The translations under genes were made by a program, and so were the position numbers. A DNA stretch of 64,000 nt, taken from the NCBI RefSeq assembly GCF_000744785.1, contig NZ_JQMO01000003.1:4898001-4962000 (forward strand). Reading direction: 5' to 3'. Source of the stretch: Kitasatospora azatica KCTC 9699. GTDB taxonomy: Bacteria; Actinomycetota; Actinomycetes; Streptomycetales; Streptomycetaceae. The notes below the pieces were generated by a model that did not search any database, had not been told where the DNA came from, and saw only the letters and a list, made by a program, of their open reading frames with translations. Below are positions 15,877 through 23,833 of the stretch, piece by piece (the stretch's first letter is position 1; the number at the start of each line of letters is the position of its first letter).

Positions 15877-17088
15877 TTACTGACGATATGTCGCCAGGAA
15901 GCGCCCGATCCGGCTGATCGCCGTCTCCAGGTCGTCGGCGCGCGGCAGGGTGACGAACCGGAAGTGGTCCGGGCGCGGCCAGTTGAATCCGGTGCCCTGG
16001 ACGATGTGGATCTTCTCGCGGAGCAGCAGGTCCAGCACGAACTGCTCGTCGTCCTTGATCCTGTGCACCGCCGGGTCCAGTTTGGCGAAGGCGTAGAGCG
16101 CGCCCTTGGGCTTGACGCAGCTCACCCCGGGCAGCTCGTTGAGCGCCCGCCAGACCACGTCGCGCTGCTCGGTGAGCCGGCCGTTGGGCAGCGTCAGGTC
16201 GTGGATCGACTGGTGGCCGCCGAGCGCGGCCTGGACCGCGTACTGGGCCGGCACGTTGGGGCACAGCCGCATGCCGGCCAGCATGGTCAGGCCCTCGAGG
16301 TAGTCCTTGGCGTGCTCCTTGGGGCCGGAGACCAGCAGCCAGCCGCTGCGGAAGCCGGCCACCCGGTAGGCCTTGGAGAGGCCGTTGAAGGTGAGGGTCA
16401 GCACGTCGTCGGCGAGCGCCGCCAGGCAGTGGTGCTCGACGCCGTCGTAGAGGATCTTGTCGTAGATCTCGTCGGCCAGCACCATCAGGCCGTGCCGTCG
16501 GGCCAGGTCGAGGATGCCGTTGAGCAGTTCCTTCGGGTAGACCGCGCCGGTGGGGTTGTTGGGGTTGATCACCACGATGGCCTTGGTGCGGCTGGTGATC
16601 TTGGCGGCGATGTCGTCCAGGTCGGGGTACCAGTCGGCCTCCTCGTCGCAGAGGTAGTGCACCGCCTTGCCGCCGGCCAGCCGCACCACGGCGGTCCAGA
16701 GCGGGAAGTCGGGGGCCGGCACGAGCACTTCGTCGCCGTCGTCCACCAGGGCCTGGACCGCCATCTGGATCAGCTCGGAGGCGCCGTTGCCGAGGTAGAT
16801 GTCGTTGACCGTGACGCCGCTGACCCCGCGCTGCTGGTAGTACTGCGCCACCGCGCGGCGGGCCGGCAGGATCCCGCGCGAGTCGCTGTAGCCGTGCGCG
16901 CTGGGGAGGTTGCGGATGATGTCCTGCAGGATCTCCTCCGGCGCCTCGAAGCCGAACGGCGCCGGGTTGCCGGTGTTGAGCCGCAGCACGCTGTGCCCGG
17001 CCTCCTCCAGGGCGTTCGCCTGGTCGACCACCGGCCCGCGGATCTCGTAGCACACGCCCGTGAGCTTGCTGGACTGCCGAAACTCCAT
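15877..17088 (-). CDS. PLP-dependent class I/II aminotransferase (alanine aminotransferase AlaA-like)
   Basis: Cytoplasmic 403-aa transaminase of fold type I. I use the ATG at 17088 (MEFRQSSKL) because GGGAGG lies 6 nt before it; an upstream in-frame ATG lacks this. Visible motifs: GNPAPFGFEAPEEI near the N-terminus, GNGASELIQMA for phosphate binding, NPNNPTGAVYP with the substrate Asn, DEIYDKILYDG for the ring-nitrogen Asp, and SKAYRVAGFRSGW with the PLP Lys. Resemblance is to AlaA-type pyruvate aminotransferases. The divergent HxlR regulator, with a 16-bp perfect dyad in the shared 91-bp promoter region, is its likely regulator. Confidence 0.9.
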   Translation of the reverse strand: MEFRQSSKLTGVCYEIRGPVVDQANALEEAGHSVLRLNTGNPAPFGFEAPEEILQDIIRNLPSAHGYSDSRGILPARRAVAQYYQQRGVSGVTVNDIYLGNGASELIQMAVQALVDDGDEVLVPAPDFPLWTAVVRLAGGKAVHYLCDEEADWYPDLDDIAAKITSRTKAIVVINPNNPTGAVYPKELLNGILDLARRHGLMVLADEIYDKILYDGVEHHCLAALADDVLTLTFNGLSKAYRVAGFRSGWLLVSGPKEHAKDYLEGLTMLAGMRLCPNVPAQYAVQAALGGHQSIHDLTLPNGRLTEQRDVVWRALNELPGVSCVKPKGALYAFAKLDPAVHRIKDDEQFVLDLLLREKIHIVQGTGFNWPRPDHFRFVTLPRADDLETAISRIGRFLATYRQ

Positions 17089-17133
17089 CTGGTGCCTCCC
17101 GGCGGTGGCCATCTACCTGCTTGCTTTGTTCTA

Positions 17134-17149
17134 CCAAGTAGGCACTTGG
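17134..17149. promoter_or_regulatory. HxlR-type operator between aminotransferase and hxlR
   Basis: CCAAGT-AGGC-ACTTGG is a perfect dyad; a second, weaker dyad CCAA-CCTA-TTGG follows at 17155-17166, centred 19 bp away. Both lie between the two divergent starts, the second directly before the regulator's TATGCT box. Confidence 0.6.
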
Positions 17150-17179
17150 AAAGTCCAACCTATTGGCTATGCTGATGCC

Positions 17180-17551
17180 ATGTCACGCCGAAGCTACGAC
17201 CAGTACTGCGCGATTGCCCGGGCCCTGGACGCGGTGGGGGAACGCTGGAGCCTCCTGATCGTCCGCGAGTTGCTCGGCGGCCCGCGCCGCTACACCGACC
17301 TGCACGCCGATCTGCCCGGGGTCAGCACCGACATCCTGGCCGCCCGGCTCAAGCAGCTCGAGGCGGAGGGCGTGGTGCTGCGGCGCAAGCTGGAGCGGCC
17401 GGCCAACGCGACGGTCTACGAGCTGACCGAGCACGGGTCGGCGCTGCGCGAGGTGGTCGTCGCGCTGGGGCAGTGGGGACTGGCCGCGCTCGGGGAGCAG
17501 CGGCCGACGGATGCCGTGCGCGAGCACTGGGTGACCACTCCGGTTCACTGA
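17180..17551 (+). CDS. HxlR family winged-helix regulator
   Basis: Small dimeric winged-helix DNA-binding protein, 123 aa. Family landmarks: ALDAVGERWSLLIVRELLGGPRRYTDLHADLPGVSTDILAARLKQLEAEGVV, then ELTEHGSAL. The ATG at 17180 is preceded at 6 nt by TATGCT and by no ribosome site, so a leaderless mRNA is likely; longer in-frame extensions would run through the operator dyads. No conserved Cys near the N-terminus except YCAIA, so redox sensing is uncertain. Divergent from the aminotransferase, the natural target. Confidence 0.9.
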   Translation: MSRRSYDQYCAIARALDAVGERWSLLIVRELLGGPRRYTDLHADLPGVSTDILAARLKQLEAEGVVLRRKLERPANATVYELTEHGSALREVVVALGQWGLAALGEQRPTDAVREHWVTTPVH

Positions 17552-17574
17552 CCCGCGAGTAGCATCGGGGGGCG

Positions 17575-18360
17575 ATGAGTACCCCCACACCTTTCACCAG
17601 CTATGTCGCGGTCGGTGACTCCTTCACCGAAGGCATGTGCGACGACCTGCTCCCCGACGGCCACTACCGTGGCTGGGCCGACCGTCTGGCCGCCGCGCTC
17701 GCGGCGGAAGTCGCGCCCGCCGACTTCCGGTACGCCAACCTCGCCGTGCGCGGGAAGCTGATCGGGCAGATCAGCGGCGAACAGCTGGACCCGGCGGTCG
17801 CCCTCGGCGGAGAGCTGGTCACCCTGGCCGGCGGGCTGAACGACGTGCTGCGGCCCGGCTGCGACATCGCCCGGGTGGAGGCGCAGCTCGGGGCCGCCGC
17901 CGAGAAGCTGCTCGCCACCGGCGCCACCGTGGTGCTGTTCACCAGTACCGACCCGACCCGCCGGATGGCCGGCGGCGCCCGGCTGATGCCGGCCATCCAG
18001 CGGCTCAAGGCCTTCGTGGAGCAACTCGGTGAGCACCCGCGGGTGGCCGTGGTCGACCTCTTCTCGGCCGACTGCTTCGACGACCGCCGGCTCTGGGCCG
18101 AGGACCGGCTGCACCTCTCCCCGGAGGGCCACCGCCGGGTCGCCGAGGCGGTGTTGCAGGCGCTCGGCCGCCCGGCCGCCTTCGACTGGCGGGCGCCGCT
18201 GCCGGCCGCCGCACCGGTGAGCCGCCCGGCCAAGCTCCGCAGCGACCTGCGCTGGCTGTGGATTCACGTCGGCCCGTGGCTGGTCCGGCGGGTGACGGGC
18301 CGTTCGTCCGGCGACGGGCGCCCGCCCAAGCGCGCCGAACTGCTGCCCTACGAGGGCTGA
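17575..18360 (+). CDS. Cytoplasmic SGNH/GDSL hydrolase
   Basis: SGNH-superfamily esterase or acyl hydrolase of 261 aa without a signal peptide. Block I is AVGDSFTEG, the Gly block is the KLIGQI region, block III is AGGLNDVL, and block V is DRLHLSPEGHRRVAEAVL with catalytic Asp and His. The C-terminal 60 residues (LRSDLRWLWIHVGPWLVRRVTG) form a basic amphipathic tail, which might sit at the membrane. TAGCAT ends 9 nt before the ATG and overlaps a palindrome-like CCCGCGAGTAG, related to the lipid-gene dyad described elsewhere. The next gene, an acyl-CoA synthetase, starts 20 bp downstream with its own TATGAT box; a joint role in freeing and activating an acyl group is possible. Confidence 0.88.
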   Translation: MSTPTPFTSYVAVGDSFTEGMCDDLLPDGHYRGWADRLAAALAAEVAPADFRYANLAVRGKLIGQISGEQLDPAVALGGELVTLAGGLNDVLRPGCDIARVEAQLGAAAEKLLATGATVVLFTSTDPTRRMAGGARLMPAIQRLKAFVEQLGEHPRVAVVDLFSADCFDDRRLWAEDRLHLSPEGHRRVAEAVLQALGRPAAFDWRAPLPAAAPVSRPAKLRSDLRWLWIHVGPWLVRRVTGRSSGDGRPPKRAELLPYEG

Positions 18361-18380
18361 AGTCCCTATGATCGGCAACC

Positions 18381-20048
18381 GTGACCGACGCCACCGCAAC
18401 CGCGAGCTACCGCGCCGCCCGTGACCTCCTGCTGGGCCGGGAGGAGTTCTCCTGGCCCGTCATCGAGGGACGCTTCAACTGGGCGACCGACTGGTTCGAT
18501 GCCATCGCCCGCGGCAACCGGCGCACCGCGCTGTGGATCGTGGAGGAGGACGGCAGCGAGGCGAAGTACAGCTTCGACACCCTCGCCCACCGCTCCGACC
18601 AGGTCGCCCACCAACTGGCCGGACTCGGGGTCGGAAAGGGCGACCGGGTGCTGCTGATGCTCGGCAACCAGGTCGAGCTGTGGGAGACGATGCTCGCGGC
18701 GATGAAGCTCGGCGCGGTGATCATGCCGACCACCACCGCGCTCGGCCCCGCCGACCTGGCCGACCGGATCCGGCGCGGCGGCGCCCGGCACGTGGTGGCG
18801 AACGCGGCCGACACCGCCAAGTTCACCGAGGACGACGGCCTGACCCGGATCGTGGTCGGCGGGGCCGCGTCGGGCTGGACCTCGTTCGAGGCCGCCTACG
18901 AGCTCGCGCGGCCGGCCCCGTTCAGCGCCGTCACCGGGCCCGAGGACCCGCTCCTCGTCTACTTCACCTCGGGCACCACCAGCCGCCCCAAGATGGTCCA
19001 GCACACCCAGGTCTCCTACCCGGTCGGCCACCTCACCACGATGTACTGGGCCGGCCTGCGGCCCGGCGACGTGCACCTCAACATCAGCTCACCGGGCTGG
19101 GCCAAGCACGCCTGGAGCTGCTTCTTCGCGCCGTGGATCGCCGAGGCGACGATCTTCGTCCACAACTACACCCGGTTCGACGCGGCGAAGCTGGTCGAGC
19201 AGCTGCACCGGGCCGAGGTGACCACCTTCTGCGCGCCGCCGACCGTGTGGCGGATGCTGATCCAGACCGACCTGTCGGCCGGTCCCGGCTCGCTGCGCGA
19301 GCTGTTCGCGGCCGGCGAGCCGCTCAACCCCGAGGTGATCGCGCAGATCGAACGGCACTGGGGGCTGACCATCCGGGACGGCTTCGGGCAGACCGAGACC
19401 ACGCTGCTGATCGGCAACACGCCCGGGGCGGCGGTCAAACCGGGATCGATGGGGCGGCCGCTGCCCGGCGTGCCGGTGGTGCTGGTCGACCCGGTCACCG
19501 GCAAGCCCGCCGAGGAGGGCGAGATCTGCCTGGACCTGACTCGCCGCCCGCTCAACCTGATGACCGGCTACCTCGGCGACGAGGAGCGCAACGCCGAGGC
19601 GATGGCGGGCGGTTACTACCACACCGGCGACGTGGCGAGCCGGGACGCGGACGGCTACATCACCTACATCGGGCGTACCGACGACGTCTTCAAGGCCTCC
19701 GACTACAAGGTCTCCCCGTTCGAGCTGGAGAGCGTGCTGATCGAGCACCCGGCGGTCGCCGAGGCGGCGGTGGTCCCGGCGCCCGATCCGACCCGGCTCG
19801 CGGTGCCCAAGGCGTACATCGCACTCGCGCCGGGTTGGGCGCCCGACCGGGAGACGGCGCTGGCGATCCTGCGCCACGCCCGGCAGAACCTGGCGCCCTA
19901 CCTGCGGGTGCGGCGGCTGGAGTTCTTCGAGCTGCCGAAGACGATCTCCGGCAAGATCCGCCGGGTCGAGCTGCGGGCCCGCGAGGAGCAGGGCGGCGAG
20001 CTGAGCACCGAGTGGCGCGAGGAGCAGTTCCCCGAGCTCCGTCAGTAG
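18381..20048 (+). CDS. AMP-dependent acyl-CoA synthetase (acetyl/medium-chain family)
   Basis: ANL-family ligase, 555 aa, that adenylates a carboxylate and transfers it to CoA. Core motifs: VYFTSGTTSRPKMVQHTQ (P-loop A3), then FGQTETTLLIGNT (A5), YYHTGDVASRDADGYITYIGRTDDVFKASDYKVSPFELE (A7-A8) and LPKTISGKIRRVELR with the catalytic Lys (A10). Organisation resembles the acetyl-CoA synthetase/benzoate-CoA ligase branch more than long-chain FadD. The GTG start is 8 nt after a TATGAT box, suggesting leaderless translation. Substrate unknown; the SGNH hydrolase directly upstream could supply it. Confidence 0.9.
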   Translation: MTDATATASYRAARDLLLGREEFSWPVIEGRFNWATDWFDAIARGNRRTALWIVEEDGSEAKYSFDTLAHRSDQVAHQLAGLGVGKGDRVLLMLGNQVELWETMLAAMKLGAVIMPTTTALGPADLADRIRRGGARHVVANAADTAKFTEDDGLTRIVVGGAASGWTSFEAAYELARPAPFSAVTGPEDPLLVYFTSGTTSRPKMVQHTQVSYPVGHLTTMYWAGLRPGDVHLNISSPGWAKHAWSCFFAPWIAEATIFVHNYTRFDAAKLVEQLHRAEVTTFCAPPTVWRMLIQTDLSAGPGSLRELFAAGEPLNPEVIAQIERHWGLTIRDGFGQTETTLLIGNTPGAAVKPGSMGRPLPGVPVVLVDPVTGKPAEEGEICLDLTRRPLNLMTGYLGDEERNAEAMAGGYYHTGDVASRDADGYITYIGRTDDVFKASDYKVSPFELESVLIEHPAVAEAAVVPAPDPTRLAVPKAYIALAPGWAPDRETALAILRHARQNLAPYLRVRRLEFFELPKTISGKIRRVELRAREEQGGELSTEWREEQFPELRQ

Positions 20049-20079
20049 CTCGTGCGGCAGTAGTTCGTGCGGCAGTGGC

Positions 20080-20469
20080 TCAAGCAACCGTGAGGGTGAT
20101 CCGGATGCCCACGGTCCCGTCGGTGCCCCGGCGCAGCCTGCTGCCGAGCAGGGTGAGCCGCCCGAGCAGGCCGTACTTGCGGGCCAGCAGCGTGCGGTAG
20201 CGGGCCGTGCCGGCGGCGTCGAGGATCTCGGCGCTGCCGGGCACCGAGGCGCCGGTCGGCTTGCCGCGCACGTCGCAGGGGCCGACCAGGACGTCGGCGC
20301 GGCGCCGGATCCGCTTGACCTTCCAGGCGTCGGCGACCGTCCAGATGCCCAGCGCCGCGCCGTCGGGCACCACCCAGACCGGGGTGGCCACCGGCGTGCC
20401 GTCCTTCTTGTAGGACGTCACCAGCAGGTACTTGCCCCGGCCCAGCCGCTCGAGCAGCGAGTCATCCAT
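20080..20469 (-). CDS. PPOX-class F420-dependent oxidoreductase-like protein
   Basis: Split beta-barrel flavin/deazaflavin-binding protein, 129 aa, of the pyridoxamine-5'-phosphate oxidase superfamily. The segment GKYLLVTSYKKDGTPVATPVWVV is typical of the F420-associated PPOX group, as are WKVKRIRRRADVLVGPCDVRG and KYGLLGRL. Cofactor (F420, FMN or none) cannot be decided by eye; actinobacterial members often use F420. A TAAGGT box lies 6 nt before the ATG, and the transcript start region abuts the 22-bp inverted repeat at 20481. A second in-frame ATG four codons upstream is not present; 20469 is the best start. Confidence 0.85.
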   Translation of the reverse strand: MDDSLLERLGRGKYLLVTSYKKDGTPVATPVWVVPDGAALGIWTVADAWKVKRIRRRADVLVGPCDVRGKPTGASVPGSAEILDAAGTARYRTLLARKYGLLGRLTLLGSRLRRGTDGTVGIRITLTVA

Positions 20470-20480
20470 ACCCGGACCTT

Positions 20481-20640
20481 AGACCGCCCGGCGATTGGGG
20501 GGCGGCGTCGCAACGCCCGGACTCTCGCCTGAACGGCTTCTCCTCAGTCGCCAATGCTCCGCAGTGGCTCCCTCGTCGGCACCGCCCAGACTCGGCCCGG
20601 ACGCCGCTCCTTCACCCACCCCCCAATCGCCGGGCGGTCT
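20481..20640. repeat. 160-bp element bounded by 22-bp perfect inverted repeats
   Basis: The 22-mer at 20481-20502 (AGACCGCCCGGCGATT then six G) is repeated exactly in inverse orientation at 20619-20640. The 116-bp interior contains a partly matching inner pair (GCGGCGTC / GACGCCGC), so the similarity extends inward imperfectly. No ORF of its own and no convincing target-site duplication was found. It fills the promoter region between the PPOX gene and tex. A MITE-like insertion or a long-range RNA/DNA structure are the two readings. Confidence 0.75.
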
Positions 20641-20716
20641 TACCGCCGGACCGGCTGACAACTGCCAGAATGCAGGGCGTACCCGCAAGGCAACTCTGGA
20701 GAAGGTGACCGGCTTC

Positions 20717-23095
20717 GTGACCACGCCAGCCGAAACAGCAGTCGGGCGACGGATCGCCGAGGAACTCGGGGTTCGCGAGGGGCAGGTGAAGGCGGCCGTC
20801 GAGCTGCTGGACGGTGGCGCGACGGTGCCGTTCATCGCCCGCTACCGCAAGGAAGTCACCGGTGAGCTGGACGACTCCCAGCTGCGCACGCTGGAGGAGC
20901 GGCTGCGCTACCTGCGCGAGCTGGAGGAGCGCCGCACCGCCGTCCTGGAGTCGATCGAGGCCCAGGGCAAGCTGGACGAGGCGCTGCGCGCGCAGATCCT
21001 GGCCGCCGACTCCAAGGCCCGACTGGAGGACATCTACCTCCCGTTCAAGCCCAAGCGGCGCACCAAGGCGCAGATCGCCCGCGAGGCCGGCCTCGAACCG
21101 CTGGCCGACACGCTGCTCGCCGACCCGGCGCAGGACCCGGCCGCACTCGCGGCAGGCTTCGTGAACGAGCAGGTCGCCGACGCGCCCGCCGCCCTGGAGG
21201 GCGCCCGGGCGATCCTGGTCGAGCGGTTCGGCGAGGACGCCGACCTGGTCGGCTCGCTGCGCGAGCGGATGTGGACCCGCGGCCGGGTGGTCGCCAGGGT
21301 CCGCGAGGGCAAGGAGCAGGAGGGCGCCAAGTTCGCCGACTACTTCGACTTCGCCGAGCCGTACACCAAGCTCCCCTCGCACCGGATCCTGGCCATGCTG
21401 CGCGGCGAGAAGGAGGAGGTGCTCGACCTCGACCTGTCGCCGCTCTCCGCGGAGGACACCGACCTGCCCGGCGAGAACGACTACGAGCAGCGGATCGCCG
21501 CCCGGTTCGGCATCGCCGACCACGGCCGCCCGGCCGACAAGTGGCTCGGCGACACCGTCCGCTGGGCCTGGCGGACCCGGATCCTGGTCCGGCTCGGCCT
21601 CGACCTGCGCGGCCGGCTGCGCCAGGAGGCCGAGGACGAGGCGGTAAAGGTGTTCGCCGCCAACCTGCGCGACCTGTTGCTCGCCGCCCCCGCCGGCACC
21701 CGCGCCACCATGGGCCTGGACCCGGGCTTCCGCACCGGCGTCAAGGTCGCGGTGGTGGACGCCACCGGCAAGGTGGTCGCGCACGACACCATCTACCCGC
21801 ACCAGCCCGCCAACAAGTGGGACGCCTCGATCGCCACCCTGGCGGCGCTGGCCGCCAAGCACCAGGTCGACCTGATCGCGATCGGCAACGGCACCGCCTC
21901 GCGGGAGACCGACAAGCTGGCCGAGGACCTGATCAAGCGTCACCCGGAGCTGAAGCTCACCAAGGCGATGGTCTCCGAGGCCGGCGCCTCGGTCTACTCC
22001 GCCTCGGCCTTCGCCTCCCAGGAACTGCCCGAGCTCAACGTCTCGATCCGCGGCGCCGTCTCGATCGCCCGCCGGCTGCAGGACCCGCTGGCCGAGCTGG
22101 TGAAGATCGACCCCAAGTCGATCGGCGTCGGCCAGTACCAGCACGACCTGAGCGAACTGAAGCTGTCCCGCTCGCTGGACGCCGTGGTCGAGGACTGTGT
22201 GAACGCGGTCGGCGTGGACGTGAACACCGCCTCCGCCCCGCTGCTCACCCGGGTCTCCGGGGTGACCGCCACGCTGGCCGAGAACATCGTGTCGCACCGC
22301 GACGCCAACGGCCCGTTCCGCACCCGCAAGGCGCTCAAGGACGTGGCCCGGCTCGGCCCGAAGGCCTTCGAGCAGTGCGCGGGCTTCCTGCGGATCCCCG
22401 GCGGCGACGACCCGCTGGACGCCTCCGCCGTGCACCCCGAGGCCTACCCGGTGGTGCGCCGGATCCTGGCCAGCACCGGCGGCACGGTCAAGGAGCTGAT
22501 CGGCAACGGGACGGCGCTGCGCGCGCTGCGCCCGGCCGACTTCGCGGACGAGACCTTCGGTGTGCCGACCGTCACCGACATCCTGGGCGAGCTGGACAAG
22601 CCCGGTCGCGACCCGCGCCCGGCGTTCCGCACGGCCACCTTCAGGGAGGGCGTCGACAAGATCGGCGACCTCGAGGTGGGCATGGTGCTGGAGGGCGTGG
22701 TGACCAATGTGGCCGCGTTCGGCGCCTTCGTGGACGTGGGCGTGCACCAGGACGGGCTGGTCCATGTGTCGGCGCTGTCGACGAAGTTCGTCAAGGACCC
22801 GCGCGAGGTGGTCAAGTCGGGCGACGTGGTGCGGGTCCGGGTGGTCTCGGTGGACGTGCCGCGCAAGCGGATCGGGCTGACGCTGCGGCTGGACGAGGAG
22901 GTGCCGGCCGCGAAGCCCGCCCAAGGCGGCGGTCGGGAGGGCGGTGCCCGCGAGGGTGGCGGCCGTGACGGTGGCCGCGACCGCGGGCCGCGCCCGCCGC
23001 GGCAGGACCGGCGCGGTGGCGGCGGTTCCGCTGCGGCGCCGGTGGTCAACAGCGCGATGGCCGACGCGCTGCGCCGGGCGGGCCTGGGCAAGTAG
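20717..23095 (+). CDS. tex: Tex family RNA-binding transcriptional accessory protein
   Basis: Nucleic-acid-binding protein, 792 aa from the GTG at 20717 (GGAGAAGG upstream; the family begins with a short lead into RIAEELG). Domain order: N-terminal helical Tex domain, YqgF-like RNase H fold (TMGLDPGFRTGVKVAVVD), helix-hairpin-helix region (LLTRVSGVTATLAENIV and KDVARLGPKAFEQCAGFLRI), then an S1 RNA-binding domain (VGMVLEGVVTNVAAFGAFVDVGVHQDGLVHVS). The C-terminus is a Gly/Arg-rich tail (about 45 residues) ending in the conserved-looking ADALRRAGLGK. Thought to act in transcription termination or RNA quality control. A bidirectional terminator follows the stop. Confidence 0.96.
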   Translation: MTTPAETAVGRRIAEELGVREGQVKAAVELLDGGATVPFIARYRKEVTGELDDSQLRTLEERLRYLRELEERRTAVLESIEAQGKLDEALRAQILAADSKARLEDIYLPFKPKRRTKAQIAREAGLEPLADTLLADPAQDPAALAAGFVNEQVADAPAALEGARAILVERFGEDADLVGSLRERMWTRGRVVARVREGKEQEGAKFADYFDFAEPYTKLPSHRILAMLRGEKEEVLDLDLSPLSAEDTDLPGENDYEQRIAARFGIADHGRPADKWLGDTVRWAWRTRILVRLGLDLRGRLRQEAEDEAVKVFAANLRDLLLAAPAGTRATMGLDPGFRTGVKVAVVDATGKVVAHDTIYPHQPANKWDASIATLAALAAKHQVDLIAIGNGTASRETDKLAEDLIKRHPELKLTKAMVSEAGASVYSASAFASQELPELNVSIRGAVSIARRLQDPLAELVKIDPKSIGVGQYQHDLSELKLSRSLDAVVEDCVNAVGVDVNTASAPLLTRVSGVTATLAENIVSHRDANGPFRTRKALKDVARLGPKAFEQCAGFLRIPGGDDPLDASAVHPEAYPVVRRILASTGGTVKELIGNGTALRALRPADFADETFGVPTVTDILGELDKPGRDPRPAFRTATFREGVDKIGDLEVGMVLEGVVTNVAAFGAFVDVGVHQDGLVHVSALSTKFVKDPREVVKSGDVVRVRVVSVDVPRKRIGLTLRLDEEVPAAKPAQGGGREGGAREGGGRDGGRDRGPRPPRQDRRGGGGSAAAPVVNSAMADALRRAGLGK

Positions 23096-23108
23096 CGCCG
23101 TGCCGAGG

Positions 23109-23139
23109 CGGGGTGTGCGAGAACCTCTCGCACACCCCG
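23109..23139. terminator. Bidirectional hairpin between tex and NUDIX gene
   Basis: CGGGGTGTGCGAGA and TCTCGCACACCCCG form a perfect 14-bp stem with an ACC loop, midway between the convergent stops at 23095 and 23154. Confidence 0.88.
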
Positions 23140-23153
23140 TCCCCGTACCGCCG

Positions 23154-23714
23154 CTAGCGCGCGCCTCGTTGCTCGGCCGCGAGCCGGACCAGCTCGCCCC
23201 ACCAGGCCTCGCGCCCGTTCACCAGCAGCTTGCAGGCCTCGGCCACCGTCATGGCGCGCACCTCCACGACCTCCTCGCCGTCCTCGGGATTGGTCGGCGC
23301 CGAGTCCACCGTCACCTCGGCCCAGCCCCAGAGCCAGGCCTTCACCGGGTGCGGCTGCCAGGGCCGGTACGGGGTCGGACGGTCCGTCACCGCGCGGTGC
23401 GCGCCCACCCAGACCGGCTCGCCGAGCAGCCGTGCGCCGGCCTCCTCGCGCAACTCACGGGCCAGGCAGTCGAGTACCGACTCGGCCGGCTCCCGGGTGC
23501 CGCCCGGCAGGAACCAGTGGTTGCGGGCGTCCCGGCAGAGCACCACCCGCTGGTCCGGGGTGAACCCGATCAGGTGGATATTGGTGATCAGTTCGTCGGG
23601 CGGGAGCTCGGTGGCGAACTGGGCGTCGATACCACCCCACTCCCAGCGCTGGGGCGCGAAAAGCGCAGGAAATCGGTCCTCGGGCGGGCTGGCGAGCTCA
23701 GTCGTTTCCGTCAT
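23154..23714 (-). CDS. NUDIX hydrolase
   Basis: Cytoplasmic pyrophosphohydrolase of 186 aa. The Nudix box is complete: G-G-T-R-E-P-A-E-S at its start and RELREEAGA at its end, fitting GX5EX7REUXEEXGU. The following segment includes VWVGAHRAVTDRPTPYRPWQPHPVKAWLWGWAEV, seen in actinobacterial Nudix proteins of unknown substrate. I use the ATG at 23714 (MTETTELA), 6 nt after a TACGAT box with no ribosome site, rather than an upstream in-frame codon 105 bp away. Head-to-head with the pigment operon. Confidence 0.88.
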   Translation of the reverse strand: MTETTELASPPEDRFPALFAPQRWEWGGIDAQFATELPPDELITNIHLIGFTPDQRVVLCRDARNHWFLPGGTREPAESVLDCLARELREEAGARLLGEPVWVGAHRAVTDRPTPYRPWQPHPVKAWLWGWAEVTVDSAPTNPEDGEEVVEVRAMTVAEACKLLVNGREAWWGELVRLAAEQRGAR

Positions 23715-23833
23715 CGGGTGATCGTAGTCCGGGTCCCGCCGTCGATGTGTCCGGTGATCACCGACCGTGTGCGCATCGTATGGTGCTGACGAAAAGTCAG
23801 TTGGTGCTGTCGAGGCCACAGGAGACGGATGAG

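Noticed and set aside
14441..17158. 905-residue minus-strand frame spanning the aminotransferase and geosmin synthase genes
   Set aside because: Arg/Pro-rich shadow frame crossing two real genes and their promoter; no family features.
20612..22924. 770-residue minus-strand frame opposite tex
   Set aside because: Shadow of tex; His/Gln/Gly-rich with no domain.
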